Shown: positions 17,732-27,149 of the stretch, piece after piece
Layout: each line of letters opens with the position of its first letter
Numbering within the stretch: position 1 is the stretch's first letter
Assembly: GCA_018817425.1 (NCBI GenBank)
Contig: JAHITX010000126.1
Location: 1 to 54,368, forward strand
Origin: Pseudomonadota bacterium
GTDB lineage: Bacteria; Desulfobacterota; Desulfobacteria; Desulfobacterales; RPRI01
Length of the DNA stretch: 54,368 nt
Direction: 5' to 3'
Position numbers and translations under genes: made by a program
The notes under the pieces: model-generated
Seen by the model: the letters and a program-made list of their open reading frames with translations, nothing else
Databases searched by the model: none
Told to the model about the DNA's origin: nothing

Positions 17732-18649
17732 TCAACTTCCGGCTTTTTGCCATTTCCCATCGATATTTACATAAGCTATATCTTTTTTATCGGGATATTG
17801 CAGATTACCGAAACCCAAGATTCCATTTTTATCTTTCCACACAAGGTATTTTTTGCTCTGCTCTGAAGCTGTAACATCAAGGTTTCTTTTATTCCCGAAA
17901 CTTTTTTCATCAGATACTAAAGTTTTTTTAGTTGTTGAAGATCTCTTCACATCATAACATTTTCCATCACTATATATTGAGATTCTTGCAATATGCGGAT
18001 ACTGAACATTGCCAAAACCTCTAACTCCCTTACCATCTTTCCAGACAAGATGTTTACGGCTAATTGTATTTTCAAAACCCATCACATTTTCAGTTTCCTT
18101 AATAAGTGAAAACTGAGGTTCGATCAGCTGAGCAGATATTATTTTTTCTTCTTTTTTAGAAACCGCTGCAGCAAGTCTGGAAACAAGATCAGAAATATCG
18201 GAAGATGCAACTTTTTTAGATGTCGAAGCTGCGGCTTTTGACGATGCAATAAAAACTTTCTTTCCTGATACTGGTTTAAGGTTTTTATCTATCGATGCAA
18301 CCAACGTTTTGCCTCCAACAATCAAACTTTTACTTAGCTTAAAATTATTCTTGCCGGGAACATATTCCCATATCACATCTTCAATAAAAGCCTTATTAGC
18401 AATATATTTAGGATAAAGATCGCTTAGAGATGCAGGATACTTCTTATTATCAACATAATATCTTTCAATGCTTCGACCCATTTTACTAAGCCCTGCTATC
18501 GGACTTTTATTGGCAATATCAACAATCCTAGCATATTCCTTTTCATTCCATTTCTTTATTTGTTCTTCTTTAGAACGATCTTTATAAGAAAAGTAACCAA
18601 CTGCAATAAGGATAGCCAGTATGCACATTATGATATATTTTTTATTCAT
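17732..18649 (-). CDS. unrecognised secreted protein with duplicated motif, in pilin operon
   Basis: A 305-residue protein with an N-terminal membrane anchor (YIIMCILAILIAVGYFSY). The segment IERYYVDNKKYPASLSDLYPKYI resembles the region after the helix in GspG-type pseudopilins. A Lys/Ser/Ala-rich linker follows. The C-terminal half carries a motif twice: LVWKDGKGVRGFGNVQYP and LVWKDKNGILGFGNLQYP, about 60 residues apart. No cysteine pairs or catalytic motifs are apparent. It ends 17 bp before the PilA-like gene and probably shares its transcript. A role in pilus assembly or as a pilus-associated protein is suggested only by location and anchor type. Confidence 0.75.
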   Translation of the reverse strand: MNKKYIIMCILAILIAVGYFSYKDRSKEEQIKKWNEKEYARIVDIANKSPIAGLSKMGRSIERYYVDNKKYPASLSDLYPKYIANKAFIEDVIWEYVPGKNNFKLSKSLIVGGKTLVASIDKNLKPVSGKKVFIASSKAAASTSKKVASSDISDLVSRLAAAVSKKEEKIISAQLIEPQFSLIKETENVMGFENTISRKHLVWKDGKGVRGFGNVQYPHIARISIYSDGKCYDVKRSSTTKKTLVSDEKSFGNKRNLDVTASEQSKKYLVWKDKNGILGFGNLQYPDKKDIAYVNIDGKWQKAGS

Positions 18650-18863
18650 ATCCCCTCAAGCACTTAATCACTTATTACTATTCATATACCACTTATCACT
18701 ATTTATAACAGTATTGAAATAAAGGATAATATGAATGTAATATAATTTCAAGTATTTTTTATATTAGAGCAATTGTATATATATGAGTAAATCCAAAACT
18801 AACATTTTTACGGTCGAAAATTCCCAACTGCATATAACAGGCATCCTCAATTTACTTTTTCTT

Positions 18864-18895
18864 CCGGCGGGAGAGAAAAAAACCGTTCCCGCCGG
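18864..18895. repeat. GC-rich hairpin between two pilin-operon genes
   Basis: A perfect 9-bp stem, CCGGCGGGA (18864-18872) and TCCCGCCGG (18887-18895), in otherwise AT-rich DNA. It is not followed by a T-run on either strand, so it is not a classical terminator. It could attenuate or stabilise the mRNA between the 107- and 305-residue protein genes. Confidence 0.5.
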
Positions 18896-18924
18896 CTTAC
18901 AGGGCATTGAAGAAGATTATTGTA

Positions 18925-19248
18925 TTAACGGCCTGATTTACTCCAGCCTTTATTGGCTTTAATATTTATAACAAAGTTTTTATTTTCCTCTTTAATATAA
19001 CTTACAGATACCTCACTATTATTTGAGATATTGTATTTCTCAAGCATTGCATCCATTATAGATGCATGCCTGAAGTAATAATAGTTTGCGCCAATTTTTA
19101 TTGCATTATCTTCTGAATTGATTTCATCAATAATGCCGGTTATTGACTCCGCATCCCCAGCAGTAATAATAGCATTTCCATACCCGTAGCTTAATGAGAT
19201 AACAAACACAATCAATGAAATTATTATTAATACTTTTCTGCTGTTCAT
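18925..19248 (-). CDS. small exported protein of unknown function, in pilin operon
   Basis: A 107-residue protein with a signal peptide (VLIIISLIVFVISLSYGYG, cleaved around residue 24) and a compact domain predicted from ESITGIIDEINSEDNAIKI and YYYFRHASIMD, with alternating beta-strand-like segments. No family was recognised. It starts 22 bp after pilY1 on the same strand. Small proteins of this type downstream of pilY1 are often pilus-related, but I have no direct evidence here. Confidence 0.7.
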   Translation of the reverse strand: MNSRKVLIIISLIVFVISLSYGYGNAIITAGDAESITGIIDEINSEDNAIKIGANYYYFRHASIMDAMLEKYNISNNSEVSVSYIKEENKNFVINIKANKGWSKSGR

Positions 19249-19270
19249 AATACTCCCCTTTATTAATTGG

Positions 19271-22200
19271 TTATAATTCTTTCCAGTAAAAAGGAATCAT
19301 TGAGCCAGGCATATCAACTTCAGGCAAAGGATATATTCTTCCACCTACGGATATGAAACCCGCCGCTTTACCTTGCCTGATTACAATAGAAACCCCGGAA
19401 GGTAAATGCTCACCAATGCTAAGATATCTGTCAAGCCTAGTATAGTTTTTCTTATCTCCATCCTCTTTGTCAATGATACCATCATCATTAATATCAGTAT
19501 CATTATCCGTAAAGAAATTATATACTGCGTTTCCTGTACAGTAATTAACCGCAAATGTCCTGGCGTTACCTTTGTATTCACATGGATTATCGTTGATGGC
19601 ATTTGGTTGATAAGTAGGCGCATATACTACTTTGGCAAATAATGTAACCGGATCTATACATTTTTCACCGTCATGATCATTTTGGTTAACAAAATCTTCG
19701 TCATTATCTACAGAAGCACAGACATCCAGTTCGGAGAACAAAAGATACCAGCCTTTTTCTTTTTCTCTGAGAAAATTTTTGATATTGGCCTTTGTCTGCG
19801 AACTTTTTATAGGATCAGTGTCAAACAACAAAAGATCAGGCTCCATAGCCCCGCATGTTACGTTAAGAAGATCTTTTTCAGTAAAAAACTCGCTATTTTC
19901 AGCATATGACCCTTGGTTCGTATTGTAGTATGCATGCGCATCGTAAAAAGCATAAAGTCCGTTTTTAACCGGTTCACATCCAGTTGATGATTTTGTAAAA
20001 CCTATAAAAGTTGGATGTTCTCTATCACCGGTTCCCATATAAAGAACAGGTACATCGGTAAAACAGTTTCCTGCAGATGATACTTCGGGACTGTAAAAAG
20101 TTTTTCTGGGATTACATATATCCGCACCCAACGCCGGATCAAATTTAATACTTGCTAAGTCGGGATGATCATCGCCAGTTGACCATGTGGAAAATTGTTC
20201 CTTATAGTAATAATCGGAGCGTTGATCAGTCATGGGATTCATTTTGAATATAAGATTCAATTCAAAGTCTGACGTGTTGCTGTTATAAGAAAGTTTCCAA
20301 ACCTGTCCGTATATGTCCGCCATATAGGCTGCAGAAAATACTCCCTTGGGACCGGTTACAACATTCGGATCTGCCGGGAAACAGTATTTCATCTGGGGTT
20401 CAAGAGTGCTATCGTATACGAATTGTTTTGCTATACTTCCGTCAGCAATGTTCAGAATATATATGCCACGTCCGGTATCATCTTTAAAAGTTGAAGTCAG
20501 CTCAAAATTTCTCGTAAGATCTGACCTGTCTTCTTTATCCGAATCATATCCTCCGGGTATAAGAAGATAACTTGCATACGTACCTAAACCTGTATCCAAT
20601 TTAATATGCTTGGGTGTGGCAAAACTTAAGCCCAATTCTGGCAGATTACTATTAGTTACCTTCCACTTGACTGTCCAGTCGCCCGCTGTCTTACTGGATA
20701 CATCCAGGGCATAATATGCCTTTCCACCCCGCCTTAAACCGAAAACCAAAAGTTTTTTATTATCACTTCCATCTTTATATTCCAGCAGCATCGGAGAACC
20801 ATCCACAGTATATACTTTTTGGCTGTCAGATTTGCTTGGATCAAAGTTTTTTAATTTTGTTATTACTTCTGTAGGCATAAAAGCAAAAACTTCATCTCCG
20901 CTATCATTATCAAATATGTGCAGCATGCCATCATTTGCACCTACAGCAATATAGCGTTTTTCAAGAATACCACCTGAATCCAGATAATCGATAATCTTTG
21001 GGCTTGAATGTATAATCGGTCCAAGGGGCCATCTTTTTGAAACCGGAGATCCTAATTCAAGAGGATCTCCTCCGGCATCCAGGGCTGTGGCTGCTGTATG
21101 GGAATCATAAGTATAACCATAAATAAAGTTTACAATATCATACACATCAGCATCCTGTGGCACTCCAAGTTCTGCTTTTGTAAGAGTATCCGTCCCAACT
21201 TTAACAAGATTTAATGAGCCGTCACATTTGTAAATATTTCTAAAAGTTGCATTAGTTGTCGTTAGTTTTCCGGAAGTATATGGTATTTTATTGTAAAGAA
21301 CCTGGGCTACTCCGCCTTTTTCAACATCACCTCCGTCAAAACTGCTTGACCAGAAAGATGTTGTTTCCGGAATCATTTCACCAACACATGTTGTCGCTGA
21401 TTTATTTGTTTTATCAACTACATACCATTCAGCATCATTTTCGCAATCAGGTTTTTCCCCATAAAGCAGTCCGTATTTTTTAATATTTCCTGTCCAGTAA
21501 AGACTCTCGTTCGGCTTAAAAAGAGCCATATAAAGTCTGTCACCGGACTGAACCCTGTTTGTTTCATCCACAGAAACAACCGGGGCAGTATATGAAGTAT
21601 ATTCCGCTATAAGAATCCCCAATGCATAAAAAGCATTAACAAGCTGGGACTTTGAATATGCCGTAAGGTACACGCCATTAGACAGTTCCGAAGCATGTTT
21701 TAACATTGATGATTCGGTGCTGAAACCAATATTGTGAACAACAATATTATCTGCGGAACGCTCTCTTTCATCTTCGGGAATCGGTGAATAATCCAAAAAT
21801 CTATGAGAATACATAAATCCAGCTATATCATCATAATAATCAGGATCAGGAGTAGGATTTTGATAAGGATCCTGGGTATAATGATATTGAGTGTCTTCGG
21901 CATTATCAAGCTCAGCATAATTTGTAACTGATGAATTCCAGTCAACCCCTAAAGTATCATTATCCGCATAGCCATCTGAAATTGTAATTACAAAGTTCTG
22001 GTTGCAACTCCTTTGAATCAGGTCAGATCTGGTATTGAATTCTTGCAGGACAAGATCCAATGACTCTGCGATATTTGAAGGGCCTGATGCGCTAAAATGC
22101 AGCAAATTATTAATAACTCCCTGTCTCTGCTCATCATCATTAAAACTCGGATTCATTGCAGGAGTTCCGTGTGATTCGCCAAATGCCTGAACCCCCCAGT

Positions 22201-23575
22201 TAACCTTTCCTCGTGTTGCTTCGACAACATTAATAATTGCGTCAATAGTTGCTTCAAGCCTTGTGAAAAATTTATAATCGGTCTTTGATTGGTATTGATA
22301 TGAATCTATTTTCCAACCTGTGGATACAGTATCAGGATCAGAATCGGTAATGAAGCGAACAAGAACCTGTTTGCCCGTTATCCAGCCTGTCCAGCCGTCT
22401 GCCGGCATGGAAGTAATAATAATAGCCGGGTCTCCACTTGTTCCGCTTTCATCATAGAGCTCTATCTTGTCACCTGCTGCAAGAGAAAGGCTTTCAAAAT
22501 GAACTTTGATTTTTGATGCTTCTCCGTTATAGATAATATTATTGGTATCCCTATCCTGTAAGGAATCGTAAGCAGGAAAATAATTTCCATCATAATCTTT
22601 GGGCGGAACCAGGTAAAAATCAACAACCGGAGTATAAAACTCGGCAGGGTAAGTGCAGTATGTCCATGCCTCATAGTCTTTATTCTGATTGGTTGTTATC
22701 CACAGGTTATAGACCGTTTGCATATTAATCCAGTTGCCGGTAATAAAGAAATAGTCTTTTGCCTTTCCGTCATCAGTGGCAGCCAGATTAACATCTGAAG
22801 TATATGAAGACGCAGGGTTTGTTGCCGCCAAGCTGCTATTTCCTCCGGATTTGTAAAAATAACCGCTGAAGGTATATCCGGGAGCCCTGATAAGGCCGGC
22901 AAATCCTTTATCTACTCTTGATCCGTCAGGATTTTCCTGCCAGTCATGAAGTTTCTTTTCCTGATTATTCGGCAGCGGTTCTCCATCAAAAGTAACCATC
23001 ACTTCCCCTGTTGTCGAATCCACTACGGTGCTCACACGCCCCTCATATCCTGCCTCTCCAGGATGCTTTCCATTTATATCTTTGAGTTCTCCTGCTGCTG
23101 TGATATACGTTTTTGTATCTGCCAACCCGTCACCATACCATAAATAAGACGGATCGGCAGCATCACCCGTAATTCCGTTTGCAAAACCTATATTGCCGTT
23201 TAAAAGATATATTTTAGTTCTGTCAAAAGCGTTTGAATCATTATAATACGCAGAACCGGTTCCGCTTCCTCCGGCAACAGGGTCCCATGCAGCTTTCCAG
23301 TCGCAGGCTCCTCCATCACAAAGCTCGCATATATATTTGTAGAATTGATGATAATCTATATCATTATCATAAACACCAAAAGCCATACTATCGGAATTAT
23401 CCACAAGAATAGTTACATTATGCCTGACTTTCGGCCGGTAAATATCTGTGTCGTCTGCAAAAGCAAGCATACTTGCTGCCGACAGAAATATAGCTATAGC
23501 AAGACCTAAATAAATATATGGTCTTGTTTTCATCTTTCCACTTGATTTAACCACAGAGTTTCTGATTGGTTTCAT
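19271..23575 (-). CDS. pilY1: PilY1/PilC-type pilus tip adhesin
   Basis: A 1434-residue exported protein. A signal peptide precedes ADDTDIYRP. The N-terminal part has a von Willebrand A-like region with a MIDAS motif, VDNSDSM (D59-x-S61-x-S63), and FVITISDGYADND. The C-terminal third is the PilC/PilY1 beta-propeller: GANDGMLHIFDNDSGDEVFAFMP (given here in part), VYTVDGSPMLLEY, LLVFGLRRGGKAYYALDVS and YMADIYGQVWKL. Near the C-terminus there is a calcium-binding-like loop (DTDINDDGIIDKEDGD). PilY1 sits at the pilus tip with the minor pilins and controls extension, retraction and adhesion, often with Ca2+. A strong AAGGAGG precedes the ATG. It is preceded by the pilX, pilV, pilW and fimT-like genes, the usual minor-pilin order. 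Confidence 0.92.
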   Translation of the reverse strand: MKPIRNSVVKSSGKMKTRPYIYLGLAIAIFLSAASMLAFADDTDIYRPKVRHNVTILVDNSDSMAFGVYDNDIDYHQFYKYICELCDGGACDWKAAWDPVAGGSGTGSAYYNDSNAFDRTKIYLLNGNIGFANGITGDAADPSYLWYGDGLADTKTYITAAGELKDINGKHPGEAGYEGRVSTVVDSTTGEVMVTFDGEPLPNNQEKKLHDWQENPDGSRVDKGFAGLIRAPGYTFSGYFYKSGGNSSLAATNPASSYTSDVNLAATDDGKAKDYFFITGNWINMQTVYNLWITTNQNKDYEAWTYCTYPAEFYTPVVDFYLVPPKDYDGNYFPAYDSLQDRDTNNIIYNGEASKIKVHFESLSLAAGDKIELYDESGTSGDPAIIITSMPADGWTGWITGKQVLVRFITDSDPDTVSTGWKIDSYQYQSKTDYKFFTRLEATIDAIINVVEATRGKVNWGVQAFGESHGTPAMNPSFNDDEQRQGVINNLLHFSASGPSNIAESLDLVLQEFNTRSDLIQRSCNQNFVITISDGYADNDTLGVDWNSSVTNYAELDNAEDTQYHYTQDPYQNPTPDPDYYDDIAGFMYSHRFLDYSPIPEDERERSADNIVVHNIGFSTESSMLKHASELSNGVYLTAYSKSQLVNAFYALGILIAEYTSYTAPVVSVDETNRVQSGDRLYMALFKPNESLYWTGNIKKYGLLYGEKPDCENDAEWYVVDKTNKSATTCVGEMIPETTSFWSSSFDGGDVEKGGVAQVLYNKIPYTSGKLTTTNATFRNIYKCDGSLNLVKVGTDTLTKAELGVPQDADVYDIVNFIYGYTYDSHTAATALDAGGDPLELGSPVSKRWPLGPIIHSSPKIIDYLDSGGILEKRYIAVGANDGMLHIFDNDSGDEVFAFMPTEVITKLKNFDPSKSDSQKVYTVDGSPMLLEYKDGSDNKKLLVFGLRRGGKAYYALDVSSKTAGDWTVKWKVTNSNLPELGLSFATPKHIKLDTGLGTYASYLLIPGGYDSDKEDRSDLTRNFELTSTFKDDTGRGIYILNIADGSIAKQFVYDSTLEPQMKYCFPADPNVVTGPKGVFSAAYMADIYGQVWKLSYNSNTSDFELNLIFKMNPMTDQRSDYYYKEQFSTWSTGDDHPDLASIKFDPALGADICNPRKTFYSPEVSSAGNCFTDVPVLYMGTGDREHPTFIGFTKSSTGCEPVKNGLYAFYDAHAYYNTNQGSYAENSEFFTEKDLLNVTCGAMEPDLLLFDTDPIKSSQTKANIKNFLREKEKGWYLLFSELDVCASVDNDEDFVNQNDHDGEKCIDPVTLFAKVVYAPTYQPNAINDNPCEYKGNARTFAVNYCTGNAVYNFFTDNDTDINDDGIIDKEDGDKKNYTRLDRYLSIGEHLPSGVSIVIRQGKAAGFISVGGRIYPLPEVDMPGSMIPFYWKEL

Positions 23576-23603
23576 AATTCCTCCTTTACAGCCAACTTAA
23601 ATA

Positions 23604-24176
23604 CTAAGTATTAGTCTTGGGACCAATTTTTCTAAATCCTTCATTTATAGTACTATACATTTGGGCCGGAGTGGGACCTTCCTGTTTTCTTATCGTTACA
23701 TCGAATATATATGAAGTAAATCCCGTACCGTACCCTTTGGGTATCGGACCCTCGCCATCGTAAATAACCCTGTAAGCATATTCATTATTACTGTCGGCAT
23801 AATTAGTTGGCCAGGTTGTATCTTTTACATTGTTAATATCCGACAGTTCAGTTGAGCTTGCACCTTTAACAGTTTCCGTCAATATTTTCTTTGTTTCGAT
23901 ATCTGTTATTGTATAATCATCGGAACAACTATCACGACCTCCGCAATCCCTGCCGGGAAGATCGGCATAACTCACATCGGCAGACACTTCAGTAACACCT
24001 CCTTCAGCAGCATAAAAATCCTGTTTTGAGAGTATGGTATTACGAAGAATCTGCATTTCAACAATGCTAAGCTTTGTTGACATTATTCCCATAAGAAGCA
24101 AAAGCGCCATCATAATAATGACAACCACCATTACCGATCCTTTTTCATTGTTTAATATTGTTACGGTTTTTTTCAT
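23604..24176 (-). CDS. pilX: PilX-like minor pilin
   Basis: A 190-residue protein with a prepilin-like N-terminus, NNEKG then SVMVVVIIMMALLLLMGI. It lacks Glu5, as is common for PilX and GspK. It then shows the PilX signature EMQILRNTILSKQDFYAAEGGVTE (in part). The C-terminal globular part contains a cysteine pair in GRDCGGRDSCSDD. Minor pilins of this type prime pilus assembly together with PilV, PilW, FimT and PilY1. It lies 28 bp before pilY1. Confidence 0.85.
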   Translation of the reverse strand: MKKTVTILNNEKGSVMVVVIIMMALLLLMGIMSTKLSIVEMQILRNTILSKQDFYAAEGGVTEVSADVSYADLPGRDCGGRDSCSDDYTITDIETKKILTETVKGASSTELSDINNVKDTTWPTNYADSNNEYAYRVIYDGEGPIPKGYGTGFTSYIFDVTIRKQEGPTPAQMYSTINEGFRKIGPKTNT

Positions 24177-24263
24177 AACCAGAGCCTTTCTAACAAGTAT
24201 TTTATATTATAAACCAGTACCTGAATCCTGATTTTAGGGATCTTTATCTTTAATATTCTGAGT

Positions 24264-24695
24264 TTAAATATCCTGTGGCTTTATATAATTTAGTCTAATA
24301 GTCTTTGTAGTTCCACTAATTGCTATAGTATATGTAATAATCATATTTATGGACTTGTGATCGGGATTATCCGTAACAGTCCATGTTACTGTACGATTAT
24401 TGTTTGTATAAGAGTGTTCTGAATTAAATGCAGGATTAAGATCATAATCACCATAAGAAAGAATCATGAGCCTTTCCATCTCATCACCACCCATTGTTGT
24501 GGCTTCAGTCGCCATTCTTGAATAGCTGTTAAGATTGGTTGATGCTATCTGCATTTTTGCCAATCCCAAAATTCCAATTGAAAAAATGGCAAGAGCAATA
24601 AGAACTTCTATCATCGTATATCCATTATTATCAGATTTTTTGTCTGATTTATCTTCAATACCGATAATATTTTCATTAAAGTTATTGCTGTTCAT
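24264..24695 (-). CDS. pilV: PilV-like minor pilin
   Basis: A 143-residue prepilin with a long leader (about 25 residues) ending DNNG and the cleaved helix YTMIEVLIALAIFSIGILGLAKMQ, a PilV/GspI-type sequence with Glu5. The globular part is short and contains TVTWTVTDNPDHKSI, a segment common to PilV proteins. It starts 28 bp after pilW in the same operon. Confidence 0.88.
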   Translation of the reverse strand: MNSNNFNENIIGIEDKSDKKSDNNGYTMIEVLIALAIFSIGILGLAKMQIASTNLNSYSRMATEATTMGGDEMERLMILSYGDYDLNPAFNSEHSYTNNNRTVTWTVTDNPDHKSINMIITYTIAISGTTKTIRLNYIKPQDI

Positions 24696-24723
24696 TCCAA
24701 AACTCCTTTAAAAATATATAAAA

Positions 24724-25563
24724 TCACTCAAAACCAAGATTTCTGCATTTAATGGTGGTTTCCAACAACTCCCGTTTATAGCTGTCGTTCGGCGTTATAT
24801 GCCTGTTGGCAACAACATAAGTATTACTATCCATATATTGTAATAGAGATGTCTTGGTTCTAGCCAGAATCCAAACCTTAATAGCTCTTATTTTATCAAG
24901 ATCAATCTCAGATGACAGAGCCGTTCCAGCTTCATCATCATCTAAATCTATTACACCGCTATCATTGGTATCAAGGATCCTGTCAAGCTTGTTATTACCA
25001 TCGGTATCTATTGCCCATAAAACAAAACCGCTGGGAGATACATCAAGTTGACCGTCTCCGTCGTTGTCATAAGCATATGCAAGACCTAATGCATCGATAC
25101 TTTCGGCAACTATTGTATATCCTGGGCTAGCACCCTTTTTTCTTCCCAGATCAAGAATTCCGACAGGACTTCCGCTCGTGTAATCATATATTTGATAATA
25201 GAAAGTGTCACTACCTACGAGTCCATCTCCATCTATATCGGCAGTAAAAGTTATTGCGCTGTTTCCATTTATATCAGTTATATCAATTATCCCAAAATTT
25301 TCGGTTGCAGTTGGATTTGGATTATATCCGGCCATACGGATGTCTTTTTCAAAAAGATACAAAGAGCCTCTTATATTCTGCTGCATATTAACAACAGCGG
25401 TCTCTTTTATGTTCATCCTGGATTGAGTATGATAGGCTGCATATATTACCCCAAGAACAATAGTTGTAAGTCCCATTACAACCATAAGCTCAACCAGAGT
25501 AACCCCTTTGTTTGAGCCTGTATAATGCAAACCGGTTCTAAATATTTTTTTTAAGTAATTCAT
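24724..25563 (-). CDS. pilW: PilW-like minor pilin with calcium-binding loops
   Basis: A 279-residue prepilin. After a leader ending GSNKG come VTLVELMVVMGLTTIVLGVIY and SRMNIKETAVVNMQQNIRG, then LFEKDIRMAGYNP, which is diagnostic of PilW/GspJ. The globular domain holds several Asp-rich loops (DIDGDGLVGSD, DNDGDGQLDV, DTNDSGVIDLDDDE) resembling dockerin or thrombospondin type-3 calcium sites. Together with the loop in PilY1 they suggest that calcium stabilises the tip complex; this is inference. It lies 14 bp downstream of the fimT-like gene. Confidence 0.88.
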   Translation of the reverse strand: MNYLKKIFRTGLHYTGSNKGVTLVELMVVMGLTTIVLGVIYAAYHTQSRMNIKETAVVNMQQNIRGSLYLFEKDIRMAGYNPNPTATENFGIIDITDINGNSAITFTADIDGDGLVGSDTFYYQIYDYTSGSPVGILDLGRKKGASPGYTIVAESIDALGLAYAYDNDGDGQLDVSPSGFVLWAIDTDGNNKLDRILDTNDSGVIDLDDDEAGTALSSEIDLDKIRAIKVWILARTKTSLLQYMDSNTYVVANRHITPNDSYKRELLETTIKCRNLGFE

Positions 25564-25577
25564 ATCAACAATTCCTA

Positions 25578-26024
25578 TTAAAAGCTAGAGCTATCGACTT
25601 TTGAAACAGTAATTCCACCGGAATTAAAGGTTTGTATCCTGTAATACGCCGAGTTCTTTTGATCTGTCAGATAAGCACTCTTATTGAACGAACAAATGCC
25701 AGCTGAAGTGAAGGTCATTTCATCGGTAGTTGACGCTCCAAAAACAACCCCGCCGCTATAACTGCTTAACATAACATTTTTATTAGCACATGGAATAGAA
25801 TAACTTCCCTCGCCTTTATCAAATGTAACTGTACAACTCTGATTCTGCCTTATTGAACTCAATTTTGCCAACTGCAAATTTCCCTGTAGTTCCGATACGG
25901 CAGTTTTTAACCCCTGGCCTTTTAACCAACTTATAATATTTGGTGTTACTATTGCAGATAGAATTGCAATAATACCTAATACTATCATTAACTCAACTAA
26001 TGAAAAACCGGCTTTTTTCTGCAT
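25578..26024 (-). CDS. fimT: FimT/GspH-like minor pilin, first gene of the operon
   Basis: A 148-residue prepilin with a very short leader (MQKKAG) and the helix FSLVELMIVLGIIAILSAIVTPN, keeping Glu5 and Pro22. LKTAVSELQGNLQLAKLSSIRQNQ and a C-terminal beta-rich domain match FimT/GspH, which in related systems contributes to pilus assembly or DNA uptake. GGAG lies before the ATG. A candidate sigma-54 promoter is 65 bp upstream. Confidence 0.85.
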   Translation of the reverse strand: MQKKAGFSLVELMIVLGIIAILSAIVTPNIISWLKGQGLKTAVSELQGNLQLAKLSSIRQNQSCTVTFDKGEGSYSIPCANKNVMLSSYSGGVVFGASTTDEMTFTSAGICSFNKSAYLTDQKNSAYYRIQTFNSGGITVSKVDSSSF

Positions 26025-26089
26025 CCTTTACTCTCCGTTACTTAAATCCAACAACTTGTTAAACTATATTGCTTGGATAGTAAGTTACT

Positions 26090-26107
26090 ATACAAACCTC
26101 ATGCCAA
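26090..26107 (-). promoter_or_regulatory. candidate sigma-54 promoter of the minor-pilin operon
   Basis: On the minus strand the sequence TTGGCATGAGGTTTGTAT matches the -24/-12 pattern TTGGCACG-N4-TTGCWW with exact spacing: GG at -24, and GT instead of GC at -12. It lies about 66 bp before the fimT-like ATG. Type IV pilin genes are often RpoN-dependent in this phylum and in Pseudomonas. The -12 mismatch keeps this tentative. Confidence 0.4.
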
Positions 26108-26266
26108 TATGTATATATACACGTACTGATTGATTCCAGAAAATGCAACTTACGCATTATCAATTGATATAACTAAAATTTATTCTATTTAAATGCCGGG
26201 AATCCAGCATGAACACAAACTGAAATAACAAGCTTTACAGGGCAAACCATTAAACTTATTTATAGA

Positions 26267-26287
26267 GCTATTAAATAATTTAATAGC
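26267..26287. repeat. 21-bp perfect palindrome upstream of the pilin operon
   Basis: GCTATTAAAT, a central A, then ATTTAATAGC: two 10-bp perfect half-sites. It lies in the 303-bp gap between purQ and the pilin operon, about 245 bp before the fimT-like start. It could be an operator or a far-upstream activator site for the sigma-54 promoter. The rest of this gap holds no recognised gene. Confidence 0.5.
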
Positions 26288-26327
26288 ATGAATTGTGACG
26301 GTAACATCAAGAGCAGCGGTATCAGGT

Positions 26328-27149
26328 TTATTGCGAAGCCATAATATAATCTACGGCATTTTTAAAAATGAGTATGCCGGTAGGAATTTGCTTGCACTCA
26401 TTTTCACCTAAGCGTTTCAGCTTTTCTTTGCGTCTTGTCCAGTCAGGATGGTTTGTGAAATGGTTATAGGCTTCAGGATGAGGCATAAGACCGAATATGC
26501 GGCCGCTGGGATCACATATACCGGCAATATCTTCTACAGATCCATTTGGATTGTAAGGATATTTTCCGTTCGCCGGTTTTCCTTCCGGCATCGCATACCG
26601 AACAACAACCTGATTATTATCAACAAGCCTTTTTATGGTTGATTCATCCGAATAAAACTTCCCTTCTCCATGTCTTATGGGAAGTTCAATATTATCCAAT
26701 CCTTTGGTAAATACACAGGGGGACAAATTATTTACTTTAAGATCCACCCAGCAATCCTTAAAATTTCCGCAGTCATTGAAAGTTAATGCGAGAGATCTTG
26801 TGGTATAGTTATTATCAAATCCCGGCAAAAGACCCATATTTACTATAGCCTGGAATCCATTGCAAATTCCTATTACAAGATTTCCCTTATCAACAAATTC
26901 AAGTATTGTATCGCCAAGTTTTGTTTTAAGTTTAACAGACTGTACTACTCCGGCCCCATGGTCATCACCCCAGCCAAATCCTCCTGTAAAAACCAGAATA
27001 TTAAAATCAGACAGGCTAATATCTCCGCCAATAAGGCTGTTTATATGAACCCTTTTAGCTTTTGCGCCGGCAAGTTCAAAAGTATATGCAGTTTCGTAGT
27101 CACAGTTTAAGCCATATCCGGCAAGCACCAGAACTTTAACCTTGCTCAT
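26328..27149 (-). CDS. purQ: phosphoribosylformylglycinamidine synthase, glutaminase subunit PurQ
   Basis: A 273-residue class I glutamine amidotransferase. The nucleophile C96 is in VIGICNGFQ, and the His-Glu pair is in LMPHPEAYNH. FTGGFGWGDDHGAG is the PurQ oxyanion-hole region. It produces ammonia from glutamine for the PurL subunit in step 4 of purine synthesis. At 273 residues it is longer than Bacillus PurQ (about 227) and matches the long form that accompanies large PurL proteins. ATG 27149 was chosen over an upstream in-frame start because it gives a 4-base ATGA overlap with purL and starts at MSKVKVLVLAGYG. Confidence 0.95.
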   Translation of the reverse strand: MSKVKVLVLAGYGLNCDYETAYTFELAGAKAKRVHINSLIGGDISLSDFNILVFTGGFGWGDDHGAGVVQSVKLKTKLGDTILEFVDKGNLVIGICNGFQAIVNMGLLPGFDNNYTTRSLALTFNDCGNFKDCWVDLKVNNLSPCVFTKGLDNIELPIRHGEGKFYSDESTIKRLVDNNQVVVRYAMPEGKPANGKYPYNPNGSVEDIAGICDPSGRIFGLMPHPEAYNHFTNHPDWTRRKEKLKRLGENECKQIPTGILIFKNAVDYIMASQ

